Shown here in pieces: positions 6,396 through 12,646 of a DNA stretch of 12,787 nt (positions are counted from its first letter, which is position 1; each line of letters opens with the position of its first letter). Position numbers and translations under genes: made by a program. The stretch is from contig JAJYOO010000033.1 in assembly GCA_021796155.1 (NCBI GenBank), positions 1 to 12,787 on the forward strand, written 5' to 3'. The notes under the pieces were generated by a model. That model saw only the letters and a program-made list of their open reading frames with translations, was not told the DNA's origin and did not search any database. The DNA comes from Chloroflexota bacterium (GTDB lineage: Bacteria > Chloroflexota > Anaerolineae > Anaerolineales > Villigracilaceae).

Positions 6396-6470
6396 TTTAC
6401 ACACAAAGGACACAACGGAGTACAAAGGAAGGATGAACTATTTTTTATTGACCTTTGTGTAGCTTTGTGC
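6396..6470. repeat. Inverted ACAAAGG-type intergenic repeat
   Basis: ACACAAAGG (6401-6409) and its exact complement CCTTTGTGT (6452-6460) face each other across 42 bases. On each side, further partial copies of the ACAAAGG heptamer occur (6422-6428 and, inverted, near 6462-6468). The layout is a small repeat-based palindrome between the regulator gene and the DUF6391-like gene. It may fold in RNA and end the upstream transcript, but there is no T-run directly after the stem. Confidence 0.6.
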
Positions 6471-6527
6471 CCTAAGCATTGCACTCTTTCAGTGTCGTGG
6501 TTAAGATTTTAGTAGCTGACTCAAAGG

Positions 6528-6533
6528 TATAAT
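6528..6533 (+). promoter_or_regulatory. -10 box for a leaderless mRNA
   Basis: A perfect TATAAT ends 6 bases before the ATG at 6540, so the expected transcription start coincides with the start codon. No convincing -35 hexamer is at the usual distance (GATTTT at 6505-6510 is poor). There is no ribosome site. The arrangement mirrors that of nadK. Confidence 0.5.
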
Positions 6534-6539
6534 CGCCGC

Positions 6540-7049
6540 ATGGCAAATTCGATTCTCGATCTTCCATTTGTCCTCGAAACGCGGCGCAATCACGCGCTCG
6601 AACACGCCACGCTCCACGTGCTTGCTGAAAAATATCCAACGCATCCCATGGCCGGACATTCCAACCCGACCGGCTTTTTCATCCTCGGCAATCTTCCAAC
6701 TGAAGACGTTCAATCCGCGGTGGCGCAGGCATTGACGCGTCTGCGCGCCGGCGAAAGCGGACTCGCCATCCACGCCGGGTGCGGCACCAATTTGGCGACC
6801 ACAGCGATTCTTGCCGGGACGTTTGCCTGGTTCGCGATGCGAGGAGCTAAATCCACCTTCGGGCGGATTCTGCGTCTGCCATTTGCATTGGCTTTTGCAT
6901 TGCTTGGATTTGCGTTGAGCAAGCCGCTTGGCCCCATGCTTCAACAAAAAATCACTACCGATGCGAACGTGGGCAATCTTCAAATTGTGGATGTGCGTCC
7001 GAGTCTGCGTGGACGCGTCACCGCGCATCGCGTGATCACAAACATGTAG
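6540..7049 (+). CDS. DUF6391-like membrane protein
   Basis: The 169-residue protein begins with a conserved-looking block RRNHALEHATLHVL at 15-28, then NPTGFFILGNL, LRAGESGLAIHAGCGTN at 68-84, and two hydrophobic segments at about 86-100 and 112-130. This pattern matches what I recall of the DUF6391 family, found in Chloroflexota and Cyanobacteria. No function is established. The H18/E21/H22/H26 cluster together with H78 and C81 could form a metal site, but that is inference from residue type and spacing. The ATG at 6540 directly follows a TATAAT and starts the conserved region after a short leader, so I accept it. The gene sits in front of holA, separated by a palindromic repeat of about 46 bases. 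Confidence 0.75.
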   Translation: MANSILDLPFVLETRRNHALEHATLHVLAEKYPTHPMAGHSNPTGFFILGNLPTEDVQSAVAQALTRLRAGESGLAIHAGCGTNLATTAILAGTFAWFAMRGAKSTFGRILRLPFALAFALLGFALSKPLGPMLQQKITTDANVGNLQIVDVRPSLRGRVTAHRVITNM

Positions 7050-7091
7050 CGGCGAGTTTATCTCGCTCGGACGGGGAGATCCCGTCTCTAC
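7046..7091. repeat. Palindromic doublet between the DUF6391-like gene and holA
   Basis: Two adjacent hairpins lie in the 47-base gap: GCGAG-TTTAT-CTCGC (7052-7066) and GACGGG-GAGAT-CCCGTC (7070-7086). The block is bounded by GTAG (7046-7049) and CTAC (7088-7091), and the left boundary overlaps the upstream TAG stop. It resembles a miniature REP-like element rather than a terminator, because no T-run follows. holA's start lies 6 bases beyond it with no ribosome site. Confidence 0.6.
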
Positions 7092-7096
7092 GAATC

Positions 7097-8074
7097 ATGG
7101 CAAAAGATTCCAACATCATCTTTCTCTTTGGCAACGACGAATTTGCGATCACGCGCCGCCTCGCGGAATTTGATTCGATCTTTACCGATCCTACCAGCGC
7201 GGACATGAACACGGCGCGCCTCGATGCGCGTACGATGAGCGAAGATGACTTGAACAACGCAGTCAATGCCATGCCGTTTCTCGCAAAGCAAAGGTTGGTA
7301 TTGCTGGCGAATCCATCGGCAAAATACAACAAGCCCGAATCCCGAAAAAAGTTTCTTGAATTTTTAACGAATGCACCTGCGACCACGCAGCTTGTGATTT
7401 ATGAAGTTGTTGAGCCAAAAGAGGCTGAGAAACATTGGCTGAATAAATGGGCTGCAAAACAAGATGGAAATGTGAAGGCGCAGGCGTTCATGATGCCGCG
7501 TCTCAAAGATATGAGCGGATGGATCGTCAACGAAACAAAAAAACAAAATGGGCAAATCGAAAAAGCCGCTGCGGACAAATTGGTCGAGATGGTTGGCGCG
7601 GATACGCGTCAGGCCGCGCAGGAAATCGTCAAACTGCTGACATACGTCAATTGGGCGCGCCCAGTCAAAGTCCAGGATGTGGAAGTGGTCAGCGTTGTCA
7701 CCGCCGAGCCGGATATCTTTGCTATGGTCGACGCGCTGGCGTCCGGCAATGGTCAGTCTGCCCAAAAATTATTACATCGCCTTCTGGAAAATGAAGATGC
7801 GTTTGGTGTGTGGGGAATGGTCGTGCGTCAATTCCGTCTATTGTTGCAGGCACGCGAAGTGATTGATTCACACGGCGGTTTGAACGAAGTGACAAACGCG
7901 TTGGGCGTGCATCCGTTTGTAGCCGAAAAAGTTTTTGGGCAGGCCAAACGTTTTTCGATGGCCGCGCTGGAAAAAATCTACCATAAACTTTTGGAAATTG
8001 ACGAGGCGGCAAAAACAAGCCAGGTCACATTGGACCTGGCGATGGAAACATTAGTTGTTGAACTGACTGCGTGA
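7097..8074 (+). CDS. holA: DNA polymerase III subunit delta
   Basis: Delta is the wrench of the clamp loader: it opens the beta sliding clamp and loads it onto primed DNA in the replisome. The 325-residue length is typical. The N-terminal domain opens with NIIFLFGNDEFAITRRL and contains AMPFLAKQRLVLL at about 58-70, the region where the family binds the clamp. The middle carries MPRLKDMSGWIVNETKK. The C-terminal collar has ADTRQAAQEIVKLLTYV, PDIFAMVDALASGN and ASQVTLDLAMETLVVEL-like helices. Recognition is from the overall pattern, because delta diverges fast. The ATG at 7097 comes directly after the palindromic doublet and has no ribosome site, so initiation may depend on read-through from the upstream gene. 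A terminator closes it. Confidence 0.9.
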   Translation: MAKDSNIIFLFGNDEFAITRRLAEFDSIFTDPTSADMNTARLDARTMSEDDLNNAVNAMPFLAKQRLVLLANPSAKYNKPESRKKFLEFLTNAPATTQLVIYEVVEPKEAEKHWLNKWAAKQDGNVKAQAFMMPRLKDMSGWIVNETKKQNGQIEKAAADKLVEMVGADTRQAAQEIVKLLTYVNWARPVKVQDVEVVSVVTAEPDIFAMVDALASGNGQSAQKLLHRLLENEDAFGVWGMVVRQFRLLLQAREVIDSHGGLNEVTNALGVHPFVAEKVFGQAKRFSMAALEKIYHKLLEIDEAAKTSQVTLDLAMETLVVELTA

Positions 8075-8078
8075 TTTG

Positions 8079-8133
8079 AAATCTCGGAGGTCTTCGCGTA
8101 GCGCCCCGCAGGAGCAAGACCCTGAGATTTTTT
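8079..8133 (+). terminator. Long hairpin terminator after holA
   Basis: Starting 5 bases after the holA stop, AAATCTC (8079-8085) pairs with GAGATTT (8124-8130), and inside it GGTCTT (8089-8094) pairs with AAGACC (8116-8121). A GC-rich loop and six T's at 8128-8133 complete it. It overlaps the stop codon of the convergent gene at 8132 and so isolates the two transcription units. The loop contains a GCGTAGCGCC core reminiscent of REP units. Confidence 0.85.
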
Positions 8134-8704
8134 AATTCGCTTTTGAAATTAATTCAACAGAGAGAATGTCGCCTAAGCTGCCCTCCGTGTAATACACCGC
8201 ATAAGTATCTCCTTCCATCATAACATTCGCCAGATTTGCATCATCAACAATAAATTTTTTCTCGTCCACATGAAGTTCATGCCGGTAATAAGTATGATTG
8301 TTCAAAAGGTATTGCACCGTAACAATATTAACTGCCCCTTCTACTCTTTGCAGTTTGACGCTAAAACCTTGAAACCCGCGTTTTAGCACGCGGATTCCCC
8401 ATATAAAAAAACTAAGCGCAAAAATACACCAACCAATTTCCCAGAGAATTAAAAGCACCCAGACACCTAAACTATCTTTTCCAGAACTGGGAAAACCTGC
8501 AGCCCATATGGTACCTACGGCCAACGCAAGACCGACCAAACTAATAAGGATCAATAAAACTCCGCCGATTATCCTTCCCACTTGATTCCATGCATTCTCT
8601 TTTACAAGCCGCGCCTTTTGTTTATCAGTGATTTGTCCCATGCGATTTGCAAGCAAATCGTCTTCATTGAAACCAAAATAATCCATCAATTTTTGGTCTT
8701 GCAT
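8132..8704 (-). CDS. Two-helix membrane protein, tandem paralogue A (last in operon)
   Basis: This is one of four consecutive paralogues whose function I do not recognise. The 190-residue product has the family N-terminus (MQDQKLMDYF at 1-10, DLLANRMG at 16-23, KQKARLVK), two hydrophobic segments at about 46-69 and 79-104, and a C-terminal soluble domain. That domain carries HELHVDEKKF, ANVMMEGDTYAVYYTEGS and the ending ILSVELISKAN. Basic residues before helix 1 suggest both ends are cytosolic. I chose the ATG at 8704, not the TTG at 8716. GGAGG (8710-8714) lies 5 bases before the ATG, and the paralogues all begin at this point. It starts 18 bases after the stop of paralogue B. Its sequence is more AT-rich and more diverged than C and D. 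Confidence 0.8.
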   Translation of the reverse strand: MQDQKLMDYFGFNEDDLLANRMGQITDKQKARLVKENAWNQVGRIIGGVLLILISLVGLALAVGTIWAAGFPSSGKDSLGVWVLLILWEIGWCIFALSFFIWGIRVLKRGFQGFSVKLQRVEGAVNIVTVQYLLNNHTYYRHELHVDEKKFIVDDANLANVMMEGDTYAVYYTEGSLGDILSVELISKAN

Positions 8705-8722
8705 ACCAGCCTCCAATAAAAG

Positions 8723-9289
8723 CTATTTTGCTTTTGAAATCAACTCGGCGGAGAGGATTTCGCGCAAGTTGTTCTCAACTCCCTGCGAATAATAAACGGC
8801 GTAGGTGTCGCCTTGCGTCAGGACATTGCCCGCAGTCGAATCATCGTGAAGGTTGAATGTTGCCTCGCCCACATGCAGTTCATAATTCACGTAGGTGGTG
8901 TTATCCACCAATTTGCTTTCCCTGATAATGTTGATGGGTTCCTCTGCTTTCTTGAGCAGATACTTTGGCCCGATGAATGAGATGCGAAGGATGTAGAGCG
9001 TCGCAACCAAAAGTGGAAGCCCGCACAGCCCCAGCCAGAAAATGGATGCAACATCTGTGTCTGCGCCGCTGGTGGCATCTTTGTAAATTAGGTAGACCAT
9101 CCAGCCCAACATGATGACGGATACCGGGATGCCGATTCCCGAGGCGATACGTTTTTCCCTCACAGCACTGACATGCCTTCCGAACAATCGGTTCTTTTGT
9201 TTCGCGGAAAATCGTCCGTTGCGGTTGGCTTGTAAATCCGATTCATCGAATTTAAAATAATCCATCAGTTTTTGATCTTGCATGTTCAT
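8723..9289 (-). CDS. Two-helix membrane protein, tandem paralogue B
   Basis: The 188-residue product keeps the family N-terminus (DQKLMDYFKFDESDLQANRNG at 5-25) and C-terminus (YELHVGEATF, GDTYAVYYSQG, EILSAELISKAK). Its middle is the most diverged of the four: a longer basic stretch (RLFGRHVSAVREKR) precedes hydrophobic segments at about 50-69 and 80-103. Two ATGs are possible, at 9289 and 9283; the second aligns exactly with paralogue A. No strong ribosome site favours either. It begins 12 bases after the stop of paralogue C, so it is cotranscribed. Conserved ends with a variable membrane core suggest that the soluble parts carry the common function; this is inference. Confidence 0.8.
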   Translation of the reverse strand: MNMQDQKLMDYFKFDESDLQANRNGRFSAKQKNRLFGRHVSAVREKRIASGIGIPVSVIMLGWMVYLIYKDATSGADTDVASIFWLGLCGLPLLVATLYILRISFIGPKYLLKKAEEPINIIRESKLVDNTTYVNYELHVGEATFNLHDDSTAGNVLTQGDTYAVYYSQGVENNLREILSAELISKAK

Positions 9290-9301
9290 ATCCAGTAAAA
9301 A

Positions 9302-9871
9302 TTATCTTGCATTTGAAAGCAATTCGGCGGAGAGAATATCGTTTTCGCTGCCTTCCGTGTAGTAGACGGCGTAGTTATCGCCTTGCATCATGATGTCGGC
9401 AAGATTCGATTGGACATCGAAGGATTGTCCGCCGATATGCAGCTCGTAGACAAAATAGTGGGATGTGTGGCTGAAACCGTCCGAATCGGTGGACGTTGAA
9501 GTTCTTTCTGCTTTGATGATATTGACGGGCCCCATCGCCCGTTTTAGTGTTACTTGGAATTTGGAGAAGGCCCGCCTCAGGATGGCGTAACCGACTCCGC
9601 CCCAGCAGAGCGGCCAGATGCAGCCGAAGCCAAGGCCGAATCCGATGCGAAATCCCCAGTCGGGGTCTGCGGCTCCCGCGACGATGGCAATGATGATTCC
9701 AATGAGAGCGATCAACATCAAGAAGCCGCCGCCGACAATGCTTCCAGTTCGATCACGTTTGTCTTCCTTTACCAGCCGAGCCTTTTGCTTATCAGTAAAT
9801 TGGCCGTTGCGGTTGGCTTGCAAATCTGCGTCATCGAATTTGAAATATTCCTTTAGATTTTCGTTGTTCAT
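9302..9871 (-). CDS. Two-helix membrane protein, tandem paralogue C
   Basis: The 189-residue product has the family motif FKFDDADLQANRNGQF at 10-25 and KQKARLVKEDKRDR before helix 1 (about 46-66). Helix 2 (about 74-97) contains GFGCIWPLCWGG, nearly identical to paralogue D, so C and D look like the most recent duplicates. The soluble C-terminus includes VNIIKAE, a Ser/Thr-rich loop unique to this copy (TSTSTDSDGFSHTSH at about 124-138), YELHIGGQSF, DIMMQGDNYAVYYTEGS and ILSAELLSNAR. The ATG at 9871 has GAGGAG just upstream at short spacing. It lies 26 bases after the stop of paralogue D. No enzyme motif is visible. Confidence 0.82.
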   Translation of the reverse strand: MNNENLKEYFKFDDADLQANRNGQFTDKQKARLVKEDKRDRTGSIVGGGFLMLIALIGIIIAIVAGAADPDWGFRIGFGLGFGCIWPLCWGGVGYAILRRAFSKFQVTLKRAMGPVNIIKAERTSTSTDSDGFSHTSHYFVYELHIGGQSFDVQSNLADIMMQGDNYAVYYTEGSENDILSAELLSNAR

Positions 9872-9897
9872 CTGCTCCTCTGATAAAAGTATTTTGG

Positions 9898-10476
9898 CTA
9901 CCTGATCAATTCTGCGGACAGGATATTTTTTGTGCTGATGAGCGCAGCCAGATCGTCCAGGATGTAGTAATAGACAGCGTATTCGGCTCCTTGTCTCATC
10001 ACGTTGTTCAGGCTTTGATCCACCTTGAAATTCTTTCCGCCGATATGAAGCGTGTACACGACGATATCGGGGCGATTGTTGCTATCGTACGTTTGCCTGC
10101 TCTCGATGTTTGCCGAGCCTTGAGCTTTTGCCAATTTGAACGTATGTTTTGAAGACGATGAATACATGAAGGAGCGGACTCCGAATCCGCCCCAGACGAG
10201 CGGCCAAATGCACCCAAAGCCGGCGACAAACGGGATGGCGAATGCCCAATCCGAAGATTTGGATAGAGCGACTCCTCCAACCACGACAACGGCGATGACC
10301 ACCCCAATGAGGGCGATCAAGATCAAAATGATTCCGCCGAGGTTGCTCAATCCTCTGCCAGATTTATCGCCCTTGACGATTCGAGCCGTCTGCTTTTCAG
10401 TGAATTGTCCGTTGCGATTGGCCTGCAGATCAGCGTCGTCAAATTTGAAATAGTCCATCAAGTTCTGATCAGCCAT
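9898..10476 (-). CDS. Two-helix membrane protein, tandem paralogue D (first in operon)
   Basis: The 192-residue product is the first of the four in transcription order and has the best ribosome site, GGAGG 6 bases before the ATG at 10476. It has FKFDDADLQANRNGQF at 10-25, helices at about 47-70 and 78-100 (with GFGCIWPLVWGG), and the C-terminal domain YTLHIGGKNF, NNVMRQGAEYAVYY and NILSAELIR. Unlike its siblings it carries an insertion of about a dozen residues (YILDDLAALISTK) between the YAVYY strand and the ILSAEL strand, where the others have a short TEGS-like turn. A Ser-rich stretch (SSSSK) follows helix 2. A candidate promoter is at 10528-10556. Confidence 0.82.
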   Translation of the reverse strand: MADQNLMDYFKFDDADLQANRNGQFTEKQTARIVKGDKSGRGLSNLGGIILILIALIGVVIAVVVVGGVALSKSSDWAFAIPFVAGFGCIWPLVWGGFGVRSFMYSSSSKHTFKLAKAQGSANIESRQTYDSNNRPDIVVYTLHIGGKNFKVDQSLNNVMRQGAEYAVYYYILDDLAALISTKNILSAELIR

Positions 10477-10527
10477 GAATTACCTCCGAGGGCTTCGAAA
10501 GAATTTGAATCTTATATCTGGGTACAG

Positions 10528-10556
10528 AGTATAAACGCTGGCCTTAATGGATTGAA
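10528..10556 (-). promoter_or_regulatory. Candidate promoter of the four-paralogue operon
   Basis: On the minus strand TATACT (10533-10528) is a 5/6 match to the -10 box. TTCAAT (10556-10551) lies 17 bases upstream but is a poor -35 box. The position, about 50 bases before the paralogue D start, and the 137-bp gap from the preceding gene both fit a separate promoter. Confidence 0.35.
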
Positions 10557-10591
10557 TGACACCTTGGTACTGTGCTGTGAATTCATGAACG

Positions 10592-10608
10592 CAGACTTGT
10601 GGAGTCTG
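10592..10608 (-). other. Hairpin just after the small membrane protein gene
   Basis: CAGACT (10592-10597) and AGTCTG (10603-10608) form a perfect 6-bp stem with a 5-base loop, 6 bases beyond the stop of the 10614 gene. There is no T-run, so it is a weak terminator at best. The paralogue operon may be partly reached by read-through. Confidence 0.35.
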
Positions 10609-10613
10609 TTCGC

Positions 10614-10937
10614 TTATCCCCACCCGCGGAAGAATCGAAACATCGCGAATAGAATCAATAGAAAACCAATCAACATGGTGAGCGCGTTTAATCCAAGCCA
10701 GTACGCAGGAGATTGGCGTATCGATTCCCACCAGTGAACATGTCCGCGAAAAAGCAGGATGTCCAGAAAGTTCGCTGCAGGGTGTGAGCAAATGTAAAGC
10801 CCAGCCCACACGCCGATGAGGCCATCAATTTCGTTGATGCCAGTTAACGTCGGAAAGAAATAATACAGAGTCCCCAGACCAAATGCCAGCAGGATCAAAA
10901 TCCACAATGTCCCCGGGCTGTGCCTGCGTTGTTTCAT
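10614..10937 (-). CDS. Small three-helix membrane protein
   Basis: The 107-residue protein has hydrophobic segments at about 10-28, 38-62 and 78-102 and basic ends (MKQRRH and RFFRGWG), suggesting the N-terminus inside and the C-terminus outside or re-entrant. The stretch GVWAGLYICSHPAANFLDILLF at 42-63, with the SHPAAN-x-x-D signature, is the most distinctive part. I do not know a function for it. The start is the ATG at 10937, 10 bases after the methyltransferase stop. An in-frame extension upstream to 11069 would only be a shadow of the methyltransferase gene. It is probably translated by coupling to that gene. The open frames reading through this region on the plus strand are not credible. 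Confidence 0.7.
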   Translation of the reverse strand: MKQRRHSPGTLWILILLAFGLGTLYYFFPTLTGINEIDGLIGVWAGLYICSHPAANFLDILLFRGHVHWWESIRQSPAYWLGLNALTMLIGFLLILFAMFRFFRGWG

Positions 10938-10947
10938 CGCCAGTGAG

Positions 10948-11877
10948 TCAGCGTGCCCACTTTGCAATCGCGTGAATATCAGAAGGCGTTGTACGGCAGC
11001 ATCCGCCGATGATGCGCGCACCGCTCTCGAACCATTCTTTGGCTTGTTCGCTGAAAGCTTCGCATGCATCGCCGTTCCAATCGTGTTCGTCGGCGTTATA
11101 GCTTTCGCCGGAGTTTGGATAAACGAGGATTGGTTTTGTCGTCTTGCAGCGCGCCTTGTTAATCAGTGAAGAAATAAATTTTGGCGGCGTGCAGTTGATT
11201 CCGACCGCGGCCACTTGCGTAAATTGATCCAGCCATGCAACGCAATCCGCGAATCGCTCGTCATTGCTGATGTGCGTGCTGTCCTTTGCGCTGAAACTGA
11301 TCCACGCGCTGACGTTTGGAAATTTCTCGAGCAGATGGACGATGGCTTGCGCTTCAACAAAGCATGGAATGGTTTCACAAGCCAGCATATCCGCGCCCGA
11401 GGCGATCAGCGCTTCCATCCTCGGACGATGGAACGCGATCAGCTCCGATTCGGTTAATCCATAATCCCCGCGGTATTCCGATCCATCGGCGAGGAACGCG
11501 CCATACGGTCCGACCGACGCGGCAACAAACGGACGCGGCCTGCCAATTCGATTTGTCTCATTTGCCCAGAATTCATCGCGCGCTTCTTGCGCGAGGTGAA
11601 CGGATTTTTGAATCAATTCAAGCGATTGCTTTTTGCTCAAGCCGCGTCGCATAAAGCCTTCGACAGTCGCCTGATAGCTGGCTGTGGTAGCACAATCTGC
11701 GCCCACCAAAAAATAATCCATATGGACTTGCTTGATCAACTCAGGATTTTCGATCAGCAGCTTTGCCGACCAAAGCTTATCTTTCAAATCCGCGCCGCGA
11801 CGCTCGAGTTCGGTCGCCAGCGCGCCATCCAAAATGACAACAGGATAATTCGAAAGAATTTCGGAGATCGGATTCAT
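10948..11877 (-). CDS. mmuM: Homocysteine S-methyltransferase
   Basis: The enzyme transfers a methyl group from S-methylmethionine (or S-adenosylmethionine) to homocysteine, making methionine in the cytoplasm. The 309-residue protein has the family's zinc ligands: C229 in GINCTPP and C293-C294 in GGCCRTTP. Also present are the N-terminal ILDGALATELERRG at 15-28, the TASYQA strand at 65-70, and ACETIPCFVEA at 167-177. Length and motif order fit the MmuM/YagD type and not the much larger MetH. The start is the ATG at 11877, one base after the stop of the phosphorylase, so the two are translationally coupled. An upstream in-frame extension to 11970 lies inside the phosphorylase gene. Recognition is strong; whether the natural donor is S-methylmethionine is not shown by sequence. 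Confidence 0.93.
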   Translation of the reverse strand: MNPISEILSNYPVVILDGALATELERRGADLKDKLWSAKLLIENPELIKQVHMDYFLVGADCATTASYQATVEGFMRRGLSKKQSLELIQKSVHLAQEARDEFWANETNRIGRPRPFVAASVGPYGAFLADGSEYRGDYGLTESELIAFHRPRMEALIASGADMLACETIPCFVEAQAIVHLLEKFPNVSAWISFSAKDSTHISNDERFADCVAWLDQFTQVAAVGINCTPPKFISSLINKARCKTTKPILVYPNSGESYNADEHDWNGDACEAFSEQAKEWFESGARIIGGCCRTTPSDIHAIAKWAR

Positions 11878-11878
11878 T

Positions 11879-12646
11879 TTATAAACCCAAACAAGCCTCG
11901 GCTGCCAGCCAGAACAAATTCTCGCGCACGCTACGGTGCGAAGCCCAGTCACGGTCATCCCATTCGTCACCGCTCAAATCATCGCCACCGTATAAAACCT
12001 GACCCAGAATCACATTTCGAAATTGAGCAACAGCCATCAAACTCGCGACTTCCATTTCGACGGTTAAACATCCTTCGCTTTTTCGAAGTGATACCTTTGA
12101 TGCCATCTCGCGATACGGCGCGTCGGTTGTCCATGTTTTGCCGGCTAAATAGGGCAGGCCTTTTTGCTTCAAAGCTGTTTCGAGCACAGCAATGCCGAGC
12201 GGATTCGCCGTCACTTCGCGACTCGGAGGCAAATAATGATACGAAGTTCCTTCGTCGCGGACTGCACTGGAAACAACGATCAGATGTCCGACAGCGATTC
12301 CTTTTTCCAAAACGCCGCATCCGCCGCAGACAATGAACTTGCGACAACCATGTGCGACCATGTCTTCCAGAATGCCAGCAGCCATCGGCGCACCGACTCC
12401 GGGATGAATGAATCCCAACCTCTTGTTCTGATAGTTGATCTCATAGAGATGATGTGGGCCATCTTCCCAATTATGCGTAGCTACTATTTTCGCTTGTTGT
12501 TCATTGGCGGTTTTATCAATGACTTCCTTAAAGAAACAAATGACACAGTGCTCTGGCACATCGAGCGGACGATAAACGCGCGAAGGTTCGATCATGGCTT
12601 CGCGCGTCGAGTCGAATTCGAGGATAGGGGCGGAAGATGAATCCAT
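11879..12646 (-). CDS. Uridine-phosphorylase-like nucleoside phosphorylase
   Basis: Members of this family (PNP/UDP type I fold) split nucleosides with phosphate, giving a free base and ribose 1-phosphate for salvage. The 255-residue protein has GVGAPMAAGILE at 83-94, CGGCGVLEKGI at 107-117, the RDEGTSYHY block at 130-138, TTDAPYRE at 173-180 and VEMEVASL at 196-203, where the EMEV segment corresponds to the ribose-binding part of the active site. The substrate cannot be decided from sequence; uridine, a purine nucleoside or a methylthio-nucleoside are all possible. The ATG at 12646 shares its A with the TAA of the upstream gene (TAATG) and has AGGAGAG upstream, typical of tight coupling. It is the middle member of a three-gene overlapping set with the methyltransferase. 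Confidence 0.88.
   Translation of the reverse strand: MDSSSAPILEFDSTREAMIEPSRVYRPLDVPEHCVICFFKEVIDKTANEQQAKIVATHNWEDGPHHLYEINYQNKRLGFIHPGVGAPMAAGILEDMVAHGCRKFIVCGGCGVLEKGIAVGHLIVVSSAVRDEGTSYHYLPPSREVTANPLGIAVLETALKQKGLPYLAGKTWTTDAPYREMASKVSLRKSEGCLTVEMEVASLMAVAQFRNVILGQVLYGGDDLSGDEWDDRDWASHRSVRENLFWLAAEACLGL

Noticed and set aside
8705..8716. TTG start for paralogue A
   Set aside because: The four extra codons contain the GGAGG ribosome site for the ATG at 8704, which aligns with the starts of the other paralogues.
11587..12336. Long plus-strand open frame of 249 codons
   Set aside because: It lies opposite the clearly coding phosphorylase and methyltransferase genes, is rich in Arg, His and Ser as antisense shadows are, and matches no family.
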